A stretch of 64,000 nucleotides of DNA from Gammaproteobacteria bacterium (GCA_024510845.1 JANEMA010000003.1:1-64000), one strand, 5' to 3'; positions 1-7,743 are shown, counted from the stretch's first letter. The notes: a model not told the origin generated them from the letters alone. Numbers and translations are program-made.

Positions 1-655
1 CACTGGTTTGTCGGCTTCTCGGAAAGAGCCAGGGCACAGCTGGCCTGTCTGGGGCATCTACTGATGGAAAACCGCAATGGCCTGGTCGTGGATGCCCAGG
101 TCACGCAGGCAACGGGCGCCGATGATCGGGAGGCCGCGGTCGAATATGGTCGAAGCACTCGGCAGCACGCATCGCGTGACGCTGGGTGCGGACAAAAACT
201 ACGACACCAAGGGCTGTGTGGATGTACTGCGTTGTGCCAACGTGACACCGCATGTTGCACGGAACACGAGCAACCGTTCATCGGCCATCGATGGACGCAC
301 CATCCGCCATCCGGGCTGTGCCACCAGCCAACGCTCTCGCAAGCGGATCAGGGAATGCTTCGGCTGGGCCGGGGTCATCGGCGGGATACGCAAGAGCCGC
401 CTTGTGGGACGAAAGAAGCTGGACTTCCCGTTCGTACTGAGCCTGTCCGCCTGCAACCTGGTTCGCCTGCGCAATCCGGGGATGGCGGCATGTCGATGGC
501 CGGGCTCCAAGGGTTTGGTGTGCCTGGAAACAGGCGAATCGGGCCAGATTGGCCAATTTCCGGCCAGAGGGCAGGAGTCACCGTGCTTCATCTGCTGCTG
601 GCTGCCAGAAAGGCCCCTTCAGTCGGGTTATTTTCAACGGCCTGCTAAGCCGGAT
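1..655 (+). pseudogene. Decayed IS transposase, copy A (C-terminal half)
   Basis: The plus strand encodes the C-terminal half of a DDE transposase of the IS5/IS1182 kind. Frame 1 reads LMENRNGLVVDAQVTQATG near 61-117; the match then moves to frame 2 near 150 (RVTLGADKNYDT, then SAIDGRTIRHPG, RKRIRECFGW and LSACNLVRLRNP). The frame change and the abrupt join of HWFVGF to a much later part of the protein at the window edge show a frameshift plus an internal deletion. About 150 bases after the coding end match the 3' end of copy B. The element cannot make an active transposase. The exact IS family is from memory of the motifs, not from a search. Confidence 0.8.
501..640 (+). repeat. IS 3'-end repeat, copy A
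   Basis: This stretch is nearly identical to 1640-1777. Shared blocks include CAGGCGAATCGGGCCAGATT and GAAAGGCCCCTTCAGTCG, with about a dozen differences and a small indel. It lies just behind the transposase coding end, so it is probably the right end of the same IS. Confidence 0.85.
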
Positions 656-922
656 TCAGCACGCACGCAAAAAAAGGTTCTTCGTCATTTCAAGTGGATT
701 TGAACACGGGACCCGCGGGGCTATCGGTCATGTAGATCATGGTGATGAAGGTCTCATCGTTAGAGAATAGCCACGAAATGAAAAACATCATCGAAATGCT
801 GATTGAGGCAGAAGAAGATCTGTGTGAAGATGCGGGCCGCCTGAACATTGAGCAGGCATACAAGGATGCCTGTCCCGATCGAACCGAATTTTCGATAACA
901 GACAAATCAAGGAGAGAGCGCC
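656..922. other. Intergenic region before tpx, no supported gene
   Basis: No convincing gene is present. A short open frame from 778 runs into tpx but has no clear ribosome site and no family I recognise. Just before the tpx ribosome site is a short inverted repeat at 878-896 (ATCGAA, seven bases, TTCGAT), which could be a regulatory site or chance. Confidence 0.4.
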
Positions 923-1423
923 ATGGCCGAGATCACCCTGCAGGGCAACCCCATTCACACCAGTGGTGACTTGCCGGCGATCGGCAGTCCCGCCCCCGAT
1001 TTTTCGCTGACGGATGGGGAGCTCAACGACGTGAGTCTGAAAGACTTTGCCGGCAAGAAGAAAGTGCTGAGCATTGTGCCCAGCCTGGATACCGGAGTGT
1101 GTGCCACCTCGACCAAGGTGTTCAACGATCGTCTCGGCGGCCGTGATGATGTGGTGGTGCTGGTCATCTCGGCCGACCTGCCGTTCGCCCAGGCGCGCTT
1201 CTGCTCGGCCGAGGGCACCGACCGGGTGAAGACCCTGTCGATGATGCGCGACAAGCACTTTGCCAGGGACTACGGGGTGCTCATCAGCGACGGCCCGCTG
1301 GCCGGCATCACCGCGCGTGCGGTGATGGTGCTCGACGAGAACGACCGTGTACTGCACGCCCAGCTGGTGCCCGAGATTGCGCAGGAACCCGACTACGACG
1401 CAGCCATCGCCGCTCTGGGTTGA
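923..1423 (+). CDS. tpx: Thiol peroxidase Tpx (atypical 2-Cys peroxiredoxin)
   Basis: The 166-residue protein reduces hydrogen peroxide and alkyl hydroperoxides with electrons from thioredoxin. The peroxidatic cysteine is C60 in [11 protein letters not shown] and the resolving cysteine is C94 in ARFCSAEG, the same spacing as in E. coli Tpx (C61/C95). Length and the start [15 protein letters not shown] fit the family. A strong ribosome site (AAGGAG) lies at 909-914 before ATG 923. It stands alone between two IS remnants, so it is probably a single-gene unit. Thioredoxin genes that could supply electrons occur at 16193 and 45221. Confidence 0.97.
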   Translation: MAEITLQGNPIHTSGDLPAIGSPAPDFSLTDGELNDVSLKDFAGKKKVLSIVPSLDTGVCATSTKVFNDRLGGRDDVVVLVISADLPFAQARFCSAEGTDRVKTLSMMRDKHFARDYGVLISDGPLAGITARAVMVLDENDRVLHAQLVPEIAQEPDYDAAIAALG

Positions 1424-1437
1424 GGTCCCGGCTCGGG

Positions 1438-1462
1438 TTTGGGGGGATTCCCCCGTTTCTTC
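1438..1462 (+). terminator. Possible weak terminator after tpx
   Basis: A GGGGG/CCCCC hairpin with a 3-base loop lies at 1441-1454, about 18 bases after the tpx stop, followed by the pyrimidine-rich GTTTCTTCC. There is no pure T run, so this is tentative. Confidence 0.35.
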
Positions 1463-1518
1463 CTCCCCGCAACAGTGGAAGATACCGGTTTGAGACAGGA
1501 AGAAGGACAAGCGACACG

Positions 1519-1785
1519 ATGCGAGGCCCGGATATTCGGCAAGATTCCTTGTTCAGCACGGTCAGCCCGGAATCTCGGGTGCCGAAGGACCCTCCGTTGC
1601 GCCCGATACGGGCCATAGTCGATGCGGCAATGCTTCGACTGGGCCCCAAGGGTTTGGTATGCCTGTAAACAGGCGAATCGGGCCAGATTGGCCAATTTCC
1701 GGCCAGAGTAGGAGCCACCGTGCTTCATCCACTGCTGGCCGCCAGAAAGGCCCCTTCAGTCGAGTTATTTTCAACGGTCTCAGAT
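1519..1785 (+). mobile_element. Internally deleted IS derivative, copy B (MITE-like)
   Basis: An open frame from ATG 1519 encodes the first ~38 residues of the same transposase family (MRGPDIRQDSLFSTVSPES, then RVPKDPPLRPIRAIVDAAM). It then jumps directly to the IS 3' end (shared with 501-640) and stops. The middle of the transposase is missing, so this is a short non-autonomous derivative. Its right end stops within about 10 bases of the gcvPB start codon, so it may have replaced the native leader of gcvPB. The left boundary is unclear because no other 5' end is available in the window for comparison. Confidence 0.75.
1640..1777 (+). repeat. IS 3'-end repeat, copy B
   Basis: Direct repeat of 501-640 in the same orientation, ending in TTTTCAACGG. 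The pair flanks tpx, so recombination between them could delete it. Confidence 0.85.
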
Positions 1786-3256
1786 GTCACCGATGCTGAT
1801 ATTTGAACACTCACGCACAGGTCGCCGGGCCTTCGCCCAGGCGCCGGCTGTGACCGGTGCCATGGGCGACATTCCGCCGGCGTTCCTGCGCAAGGATCCT
1901 CCTCTGCTGCCCGAGGTCTCAGAGATGCAGGTGGTGCGCCACTATACTCGGCTGTCACAGAAGAACTTCTCCATTGATACTCACTTCTATCCGCTGGGCT
2001 CATGCACCATGAAGTGCAACCCGCGTGCGTGCAACAGTCTGGCCATGTTGCCGGGTTTCCTCGGCCGCCATCCCCTGGCGCCGGAGAGCCATAGCCAAGG
2101 TTTCATGGCCTGTATGTTCGAATTGCAGGAGATTTTGCGTGAGGTCACCGGCATGACTGCCGTCTCGTTGGTACCGGCAGCTGGTGCCCAGGGTGAATTT
2201 GCGGGAGTGGCCATGATCCGCGCCTACCATGATGCGCAGGGTGACACGGCGCGTAGCGAGATTCTGGTACCCGATGCAGCACACGGCACCAATCCTGCCA
2301 CTGCGGTGATGTGTGGCTACAAGGTGCGCGAGATCCCTACGGATGCCAATGGTGATGTGGGCATCGAGGCCTTGCGTGCAGTCGTCGGTCCGCAGACTGC
2401 GGGCATCATGCTCACCAATCCGTCCACGGTGGGCGTGTTTGAGCGCAACATCGAGCAGATTGCGCGCCTCATTCACGAGGCTGGCGGTCTGCTCTATTAT
2501 GATGGTGCCAACCTCAATGCCATCCTCGGCAAGTGCCGGCCGGGTGACATGGGTTTCGATGTCATCCATATGAACCTGCACAAGACTTTCTCCACCCCGC
2601 ACGGTGGTGGCGGCCCGGGTGCAGGGCCGGTAGGTGTATCCGAGCGACTTCAGCCCTTCCTTCCGGTACCCATGGTGGCGAAGGACGGATATGGCGACTA
2701 TTACTGGCTGACCGAGAAGGAACGCCCGCAGAGCATCGGCAGGATAACGACCTTTGCCGGCAATGCGGGTGTGTTGCTTCGAGCCTGGGTCTATGCTCGT
2801 CTGTTGGGGCGATCCGGACTGATCCGCGTGGCCGAATACGCGACGCTGAATGCCAGTTACATGGCCGCGCGCCTGCGCGAGGCGGGTTTCGAACTGGCCT
2901 ATCCCGAACGCCGCGTCACCCACGAGTTCATCGTTACCCTCAGGCGCCAGGCCAAGGAACTGAAGGTGAATGCCATGGATTTTGCCAAGCGCCTGCTCGA
3001 CCATGGCTATCATGCGCCCACTACCTACTTTCCGCTACTGGTGTCCGAGTGTTTCCTGATCGAACCAACTGAGACCGAGGTTCGTGAGGAGCTCGACGGC
3101 TTCATCGCCGCGATGCAGGCCATCCAGCAGGAGGCCGATACCGAGCCGGATACCGTCAAGGGAGCTCCGCACACCTTGCCGGTACGTCGGCTCGATGACG
3201 TGCGGGCGGCACGCGAGCTGGATCTGAAATGGGTCCCGATGGGGAAGGATGTCTGA
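1784..3256 (+). CDS. gcvPB: Glycine dehydrogenase (decarboxylating) subunit 2
   Basis: This is the PLP-binding beta subunit of the split glycine cleavage P-protein, which decarboxylates glycine and passes the aminomethyl group to lipoyl-GcvH. The 490-residue length is normal. The PLP lysine is K267 in [17 protein letters not shown]. Homologues usually begin [12 protein letters not shown], which fits an ATG at 1793; the upstream in-frame ATG 1784 is used here, and neither has a clear ribosome site because an IS remnant ends at 1785. The usual partners gcvT, gcvH and gcvPA are not upstream, where they are commonly found, so the operon seems to have been split. The gene runs into dgkA with an 8-base overlap. 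Confidence 0.95.
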   Translation: MSPMLIFEHSRTGRRAFAQAPAVTGAMGDIPPAFLRKDPPLLPEVSEMQVVRHYTRLSQKNFSIDTHFYPLGSCTMKCNPRACNSLAMLPGFLGRHPLAPESHSQGFMACMFELQEILREVTGMTAVSLVPAAGAQGEFAGVAMIRAYHDAQGDTARSEILVPDAAHGTNPATAVMCGYKVREIPTDANGDVGIEALRAVVGPQTAGIMLTNPSTVGVFERNIEQIARLIHEAGGLLYYDGANLNAILGKCRPGDMGFDVIHMNLHKTFSTPHGGGGPGAGPVGVSERLQPFLPVPMVAKDGYGDYYWLTEKERPQSIGRITTFAGNAGVLLRAWVYARLLGRSGLIRVAEYATLNASYMAARLREAGFELAYPERRVTHEFIVTLRRQAKELKVNAMDFAKRLLDHGYHAPTTYFPLLVSECFLIEPTETEVREELDGFIAAMQAIQQEADTEPDTVKGAPHTLPVRRLDDVRAARELDLKWVPMGKDV

Positions 3257-3617
3257 ATACTTCGACAATCGCGGTCTTCTGCGTGCCTGGCGTGCCTTGG
3301 GTTATTCATTGGTCGGGTTGCGTGCGGCCTGGCAACACGAGTCGGCCTTCCGTCAGGAACTGTTTGTCGCGCTGATCGTGGTTCCGCTGGGTTTGTGGCT
3401 GGGTGCAGGCGGGGTAGAAAAGGTGTTGCTCGCAGGTAGTTGGGTTGCCGTGTTGATCGTTGAGCTGCTCAACTCCGCCATCGAGGCAGCGGTCGACTGC
3501 AACGGTTCCGAATGGCATGCGCTGGCCGGACGGGCCAAGGATATGGGGTCGGCCGCTGTGCTGCTGGCCATCGTGCTCGCGATATCGATCTGGGGGCTGA
3601 TCCTGCTGCCGGTTTGA
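3249..3617 (+). CDS. dgkA: Diacylglycerol kinase DgkA
   Basis: This small integral membrane kinase phosphorylates diacylglycerol to phosphatidate for phospholipid recycling. The 122-residue protein has the family signature [12 protein letters not shown] followed by [10 protein letters not shown], and three hydrophobic segments, as expected for DgkA. It overlaps the end of gcvPB by 8 bases, and its ribosome site (GGGGAAGG) lies inside gcvPB, so the two are translationally linked. The association with gcvPB looks like chance co-transcription rather than a shared pathway. Confidence 0.96.
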   Translation: MSEYFDNRGLLRAWRALGYSLVGLRAAWQHESAFRQELFVALIVVPLGLWLGAGGVEKVLLAGSWVAVLIVELLNSAIEAAVDCNGSEWHALAGRAKDMGSAAVLLAIVLAISIWGLILLPV

Positions 3618-3641
3618 AGGGGAATCTCAAAGGGCACGAAA

Positions 3642-3665
3642 AACCCACGACAGTGGTCGTGGGTT
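3642..3665 (-). terminator. Intrinsic terminator (SoxXA-binding-like gene)
   Basis: A perfect 10-bp stem AACCCACGAC/GTCGTGGGTT with a 4-base loop lies between the converging dgkA and the minus-strand gene. On the minus strand the stem runs into a T5 tract (GGGTTTTTCG), so it ends the minus-strand transcript and may also serve dgkA. Confidence 0.8.
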
Positions 3666-3685
3666 CTGATGAAAGCCGGGGTAGA

Positions 3686-3988
3686 TCAGTTGTACAGGTA
3701 ACTGGGGTTGCCGGCATTGGCTTGGGCCTTGGTCTGCTTCACGGCCATCTTGCCCTGGAAATCGGCGGCCTTTGCCATCTTGATGGCGGTGTCCAGCTCG
3801 CCGGTATTGGCCAGTTTCTTGGCCTTCCTGAGCATCTTGGCGGTGTCGCGCCACTCGTTCTTCATCTTGGCGGCCTCCTGGCGTGCAGCCTCGGCGGCGG
3901 CATAGGCCTTGTCGAAATCGGCTTGGGAAGCAGCAAAGCTGGTACCGGCCAGCAACAACATCATAGCGGTGGCAGTGAGGATCTTCAT
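3686..3988 (-). CDS. Small secreted SoxXA-binding-like protein
   Basis: This is a 100-residue preprotein with a typical signal peptide (hydrophobic core MMLLLAG, cleavage after SFA). The mature helical part is rich in Ala, Lys and Glu and contains ARQEAAKMKNEWRDT and a second repeat-like segment ending KMAVKQTKAQANAG. This pattern matches small proteins annotated as SoxXA-binding proteins (SoxK/SAXB type), which tether or stimulate the SoxXA cytochrome in periplasmic thiosulfate oxidation. The second of two adjacent ATGs is chosen because AAGGAG sits 6 bases before it. No sox genes are nearby, so a role in thiosulfate oxidation is inferred from family resemblance only. Confidence 0.7.
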   Translation of the reverse strand: MKILTATAMMLLLAGTSFAASQADFDKAYAAAEAARQEAAKMKNEWRDTAKMLRKAKKLANTGELDTAIKMAKAADFQGKMAVKQTKAQANAGNPSYLYN

Positions 3989-4148
3989 CATCTTCTCCTT
4001 TGCTCCTCTGTCGAGTGTGGTTCGAAGGGTTGGTGGTCACGTCGGCGCCGAAGCGCAAGTTTTGTTTTTCTATCTTCATCGGCAGGTGTCGACCGCATAA
4101 GGTACCATTTTGTTCCATTGTTTTCACCATCCATTGGGAGTCGAATTC

Positions 4149-5081
4149 ATGTCGGCACTGATCTGCGGGTCCATGGCCTACGACACCATCATGGTGTTTC
4201 AGGACCGTTTCAAGAATCACATCCTGCCCGAGCAGGTGCACATCCTCAATGTTTCCTTCCTGGTGTTGGAGATGCGCCGCAACTTCGGTGGATGTGCCGG
4301 CAACATCGCATACAACCTCAAGCTGCTGGGTGGTGAGGGGTTGGCAATGGCTACGGTGGGCGAAGATTTCGCCGCCTACGCGCGCTGGATGGACGAACAG
4401 GATCTGTTGCGTACCGGATTGTGTGAGGTGCCGGGCGAGTTCACCGCCCAAGCCTTCATCACCACCGACCAGGACGACAATCAGATCACAGCCTTCCATC
4501 CTGGTGCAATGAACCATTCCCACCTCAATAAAGTGAGCGATTACTCCGACGTTACCATAGGTATCGTCTCACCAGATGGCCGTCAAGGCATGATCGAGCA
4601 TGCCGAACAGTTCGCCGAGGCCGGTATCCCCTTCATTTTTGATCCGGGTCAGGGCATGCCGATGTTCGATGGTGACGATCTGATGCGCTTTGTCGATCAG
4701 GCGACTTGGCTGGCGTTCAATGACTATGAGGCCCGTCTGATGGAACAGCGCACCGGGTTGTCGATCGAGCGCCTGGCCGAGCGGGTAGAGGCGGTAGTCG
4801 TCACCCTGGGGGGCAAGGGCTCGGTGATCCATACCGGCGGGCGTGTCATTGAGATCCCGCTGGCCGTGGCGCGTCGGGTGGTCGATCCCACCGGTTGTGG
4901 TGATGCCTACAGGGGCGGGCTGCTGTACGGCCTGATGAATGGTCTGGATTGGGAGCTGACCGGTCGTGTCGCCTCGCTGATGGGGGCTATCAAGGTAGAG
5001 TCGCGTGGGCCACAGAACCACGGCTTCGGTGGCGAGGGGTTCGCGGAGCGTTTCCGCGAAAGCTTTGGTTTCGATCTCTGA
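4149..5081 (+). CDS. PfkB-family carbohydrate/nucleoside kinase
   Basis: This 310-residue sugar or nucleoside kinase has the ribokinase fold. The N-terminal signature is NFGGCAGNIAYNLKLLG, and the C-terminal anion-hole and catalytic-base signature is DPTGCGDAYRGG, with catalytic D252. The usual DTTGAGD is changed to DPTGCGD, but the aspartate is kept. The overall pattern is closest to adenosine-kinase-like members; the substrate cannot be fixed from sequence. ATG 4149 is chosen over 4110 because GGGAG lies 8 bases before it and homologues begin near this point. It is monocistronic and diverges from the SoxXA-binding-like gene. Confidence 0.88.
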   Translation: MSALICGSMAYDTIMVFQDRFKNHILPEQVHILNVSFLVLEMRRNFGGCAGNIAYNLKLLGGEGLAMATVGEDFAAYARWMDEQDLLRTGLCEVPGEFTAQAFITTDQDDNQITAFHPGAMNHSHLNKVSDYSDVTIGIVSPDGRQGMIEHAEQFAEAGIPFIFDPGQGMPMFDGDDLMRFVDQATWLAFNDYEARLMEQRTGLSIERLAERVEAVVVTLGGKGSVIHTGGRVIEIPLAVARRVVDPTGCGDAYRGGLLYGLMNGLDWELTGRVASLMGAIKVESRGPQNHGFGGEGFAERFRESFGFDL

Positions 5082-5375
5082 AAGATTCGAGGCCGGGGGT
5101 GTTGTTCCCGCAAGCAGGATCCTCATCCTCTGGTGGAACCGTGATCAGAGCGAGATTCAGGCAGAAGGTCCCCAGTGCATGGTCCGGGTGATACGCTGGG
5201 CCAGTGGTGCGATAGGTTCTCTCTGCGTGCCGATGACTGTCACGGCGTCCCAGGTTGTGGGCAGGATTTCGCCATAGAAACGGGCGATGTGTGCCAGCAG
5301 TGCCCGTATTCTTTGCCGGTCGTTTCGTGTTCGAGCTGGGTCTCGCCGGCAGCTATTAGGAGGCTGCAGTAGAAC
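5082..5375. other. Intergenic region, possible minus-strand gene fragment
   Basis: No intact gene is visible. On the minus strand one frame, roughly 5345 down to 5175, reads coherently (RIRALLAHIARFYGEILPTT, later APLAQRITRTMHWGPSA, then stop) but lacks a start and matches no family I recognise. It may be the tail of a lost gene. Confidence 0.3.
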
Positions 5376-5819
5376 TCAAGGCAGTTCATGTAACTTCTTC
5401 TGCCAGTCGTTCTTCAGCATGTCCGCCATCTGCCGGCATGTGCGAAACAGGCGGGTGAGTACTGTTGGGCTCGAGTCCAGCATTTGGCCGATTTCCTTGC
5501 AACTGAAGCCTCCGATGAGGCTGTAGTAACAAGGGTTCGCGATATTCCGGCGCCAGGCGGGCCAGTGCGCTGGCGTTCGCACAGCCGGGTGTGTTCATTG
5601 TACAACCGTGGCGTAGAGCCAGGCGTGCATGCTTTGCGTGTCGCGTAGCGTCTGCTGCGATCGACAGGTACACAGAAATGTCTTCTGCACTAGGTCGGGA
5701 TTGCACCATGGCCCCAGTGCGTGGCGGTAGAGTTCCGGTATCAAGGTCCCGATCAGTGCGTCGAAATGTTGGCTGAGCTGTTCCTGTGTGATATCAGATT
5801 CGACAGTGTGTCCATTCAT
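5376..5819 (-). pseudogene. Decayed ECF sigma factor gene
   Basis: ATG 5819 has an upstream GGAGGGA and opens a sigma-70 region 2-like segment (LIPELYRHALGPWCNPDLVQ, then SMHAWLYATVVQ) that stops at 5595. The match continues in another frame (YNEHTRLCERQR near 5600), shifts again for LARLAPEYREPLLLQ near 5540, and again for the region 4 helix-turn-helix (IGGFSCKEIGQML, then RLFRTCRQMADML), ending at 5376. At least three frame changes rule out a functional protein. It sits downstream of the intact sigma/anti-sigma/DsrE unit but is separated from it by a terminator. Confidence 0.8.
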
Positions 5820-5851
5820 TGCATCTTTTCCCTCCGAGTCTGGTCTGTTCA

Positions 5852-5879
5852 CAAAAAAGAGACCCGCCAGAGGCGGGTC
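5852..5879 (-). terminator. Intrinsic terminator of the sigma/anti-sigma/DsrE operon
   Basis: A perfect 8-bp stem GACCCGCC/GGCGGGTC with a 3-base loop at 5861-5879 is followed, on the minus strand, by TCTTTTTT. It lies 25 bases after the secreted DsrE gene and immediately before the decayed sigma gene. Confidence 0.85.
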
Positions 5880-5904
5880 CACGACCTTGGAGGTGAAATG
5901 ATAG

Positions 5905-6381
5905 TCAGGGCTTGATATAGATATAGCCCTGCTGCTGAAGGCGGGCCAGTTCGGCCACGCCACTGTCGACGATGTCGTTCGGCTCGACGCCATAGAGGTC
6001 GCTGTCGGCATCGATCCCGCTGCGGCGCAGGGTGGCACCACAGACCTCGAAGCGGACGCCTTGGTCCTTGAGGATGTCCACCCGGGTGGTCATCTGGCCA
6101 TCGGCGTTGGCACGCTGGAAATGCTTCAGGTGGCCGAGTGCCTCGGGTAGCAGCAGCATGGAGAGACCGTTGCCATGCAGTACCACGCGGATATCCAGGT
6201 GCTCGGGGCTTTCGGCCTCGATGTGATTCTGTACGGTGAGCAGTGCATAGGCTTGGTGTTCCGGGTCGCTGTCGTTGATGTGATAGACCACGCGCAGGGG
6301 GCCGTTGGCGGCACTTGCTGCGTTCAGCGTCAGGAGAAGCAACAGCCAGGGCAGCAGTCGGCAGGGCTTGGACATCGGCAT
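5905..6381 (-). CDS. Secreted DsrE-family protein
   Basis: The protein is 158 residues. A signal peptide (WLLLLLTLNAASA) ends near residue 24 and is followed by one DsrE/DsrF-like domain (RVVYHINDSDPEHQAYALL, then VVLHGNGLSMLL). DsrE folds bind or transfer sulfur, often through a cysteine; here C114 in VRFEVCGAT takes that place. The C-terminus DIVDSGVAELARLQQQGYIY parallels that of the upstream anti-sigma protein, so the two DsrE domains look like tandem paralogues. ATG 6381 overlaps the upstream stop as TGATG, implying coupled translation. A periplasmic sulfur-species binding role, perhaps feeding the anti-sigma sensor, is inferred. Confidence 0.8.
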   Translation of the reverse strand: MPMSKPCRLLPWLLLLLTLNAASAANGPLRVVYHINDSDPEHQAYALLTVQNHIEAESPEHLDIRVVLHGNGLSMLLLPEALGHLKHFQRANADGQMTTRVDILKDQGVRFEVCGATLRRSGIDADSDLYGVEPNDIVDSGVAELARLQQQGYIYIKP

Positions 6382-7103
6382 CACACCCGGATATAGCTCC
6401 AGCCTTCTTTCTGGCGCTTGACTACGTGGCTGACGCCGGAATCGATGATCTCGGCCTCTGGCACGATTTCAACTTCGATGCCCTGCTTGACCTCCAAGCG
6501 CTGGATGGTGTTCTTGCAGGCGACGAAGGTGAGATTCTTGTAGCGTTGGGCCAGATAATGGATGCGCTTCTTGTAGTGGCTGAGTCGCTCGCGCAGGAAG
6601 GCCAAGCCTTCCCCGTTGCTCACGATCTCGACTCGTAGTGGCAGCCCATCGGCTTCGTAGGCGGCCAGCATCTGTTCCACGTCATCCAGCAACTCACCGG
6701 CTGTGGTCTGGTCGTGCGTGGTGAGATGGAAGACGATGCGTGTCTCCTCGCTGTCGACCGGGGCCGGTGCCTGGCCGCGCCCTTCCGGATCGAGCACTAC
6801 CAGTCGGTCCTGTGCCTGTCCTTCGTTGCTTGCCAACCAGCCCCCCAGCAGCCCTACGGCCAGCATCAGCAGGCTGGCGGCCAGCGTCAGCCAACGTCGG
6901 CTGGTTCGTTTGACCTTGCAGCCGGCAAACCCCGGTGGGTTGGCATAGGCCAGCTGGAGCTGGCTCTTCAAGTTGTTGAGTTCGCACACCTCATGTGCCA
7001 GTGCCGAATTCTGCTGAATGGTTTCGAGTACCCGCACGCTTTCCTGCGAGGTCAGTTCGCCGTCCACATAGGCGTTGAGATCGATATCACTGTTCTTGGT
7101 CAT
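6381..7103 (-). CDS. Membrane anti-sigma factor with periplasmic DsrE domain
   Basis: This 240-residue protein has three parts. Residues 1-55 are a cytoplasmic anti-sigma-like helical domain (DIDLNAYVDGELTSQESVRV) without an HxxxCxxC zinc motif. Residues 71-90 form one membrane helix (WLTLAASLLMLAVGLLGGWL). Residues 121-240 form a DsrE-like domain (TRIVFHLTTHD, RVEIVSNGEGLAFL, and C196 in LTFVACKNT). It starts 5 bases after the ECF sigma gene and overlaps the secreted DsrE gene, so all three are one operon. The arrangement suggests that the DsrE domain senses a periplasmic sulfur compound and controls release of the sigma factor. The domain calls are well supported; the signal is inferred. 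Confidence 0.82.
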   Translation of the reverse strand: MTKNSDIDLNAYVDGELTSQESVRVLETIQQNSALAHEVCELNNLKSQLQLAYANPPGFAGCKVKRTSRRWLTLAASLLMLAVGLLGGWLASNEGQAQDRLVVLDPEGRGQAPAPVDSEETRIVFHLTTHDQTTAGELLDDVEQMLAAYEADGLPLRVEIVSNGEGLAFLRERLSHYKKRIHYLAQRYKNLTFVACKNTIQRLEVKQGIEVEIVPEAEIIDSGVSHVVKRQKEGWSYIRV

Positions 7104-7108
7104 GATGG

Positions 7109-7669
7109 TTATCTTTTGCTGATCGGGACTACGACCCGGTCGTTCGGATGGACCTGGGTGAGCAGTTTGCGCAGGCGCTTCCGGGCGCGTGAGATGCGGC
7201 TCATCACGGTCCCGACCGGGACATCCAGGATCTGCGCGGTGTCGGCATAGCTGAAGCCGGCGAGATCCACCAACGTGATGATCTGGCGATGATCCTCGCT
7301 GAGGGCGATGATCGCCTCACGGGTGTGTTGTATCAGCTGTGAGCGACCCGCGGTTTCCTCCGGGGTTTCCTCGGTGACGGGGTCGGCATCCTGGCCGGTA
7401 TCCTCGCGTTGCCGTCGGAATTGGTCACGGAAAAGATTGGCCATGATCCGGGTTAGCCAGAAGGCCAGGCGTGCCTCGTCGCGTAGGCTGTCGAGCTTGT
7501 CCAGCGCTCGGACTAGGGTTTCCTGGACCAAGTCTTCGGCCATGTGCTGATCGTGCGACCAGGACCAGGCCAGCCGGTACAGGCGTTCGCGCTCGTCACA
7601 GATGGCGCTGCGCAGCCGGCGGGTGCGGCCCAATCGTTCCAGCAGGGAAGGGATATTTTTCTCTTTCAT
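7109..7669 (-). CDS. ECF (group IV) RNA polymerase sigma factor
   Basis: The 186-residue sigma factor has region 2 at about residues 28-88 (RLYRLAWSWSHDQHMAEDLV, then WLTRIMANLFRDQFRRQ). Region 4, with its helix-turn-helix, is at about 122-170 (LSEDHRQIITLVDLAGFSYA, then PVGTVMSRISRARKRL). Region 3 is absent, as in all ECF factors. Its partner anti-sigma gene follows after 5 bases. The regulon cannot be told from sequence, but the DsrE-bearing partner points to sulfur or redox signals. A candidate self-type promoter lies just upstream (7678-7703), very close to the start codon. Confidence 0.93.
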   Translation of the reverse strand: MKEKNIPSLLERLGRTRRLRSAICDERERLYRLAWSWSHDQHMAEDLVQETLVRALDKLDSLRDEARLAFWLTRIMANLFRDQFRRQREDTGQDADPVTEETPEETAGRSQLIQHTREAIIALSEDHRQIITLVDLAGFSYADTAQILDVPVGTVMSRISRARKRLRKLLTQVHPNDRVVVPISKR

Positions 7670-7677
7670 GTGCGCAA

Positions 7678-7703
7678 AGACGAGCAGCGGCAGAGTTTAT
7701 TCC
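7678..7703 (-). promoter_or_regulatory. Candidate ECF-type promoter
   Basis: On the minus strand GGAAT (7703-7699) is followed after exactly 16 bases by CGTCT (7682-7678). This resembles the GGAAC -35 and CGTCT-type -10 used by many ECF sigma factors. The transcript would start almost at the sigma start codon, so the mRNA would be nearly leaderless, which weakens the call. Confidence 0.3.
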
Positions 7704-7743
7704 CTGTCACCGGGGGCACTCCGGAACAAGCTACACTATCTAC

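Noticed and set aside
695-725. A tRNA-like 3' end on the minus strand (T-arm-like GTTCAAATCC)
   Set aside because: No matching acceptor, D-arm or anticodon arm can be folded around it; probably chance, or a tiny attachment-site-like scrap.
778-969. A 63-codon frame starting MKNIIEMLIEAEEDLCEDAG before tpx
   Set aside because: It overlaps tpx by about 47 bases, has no clear ribosome site, and its end is just the tpx start read out of frame.
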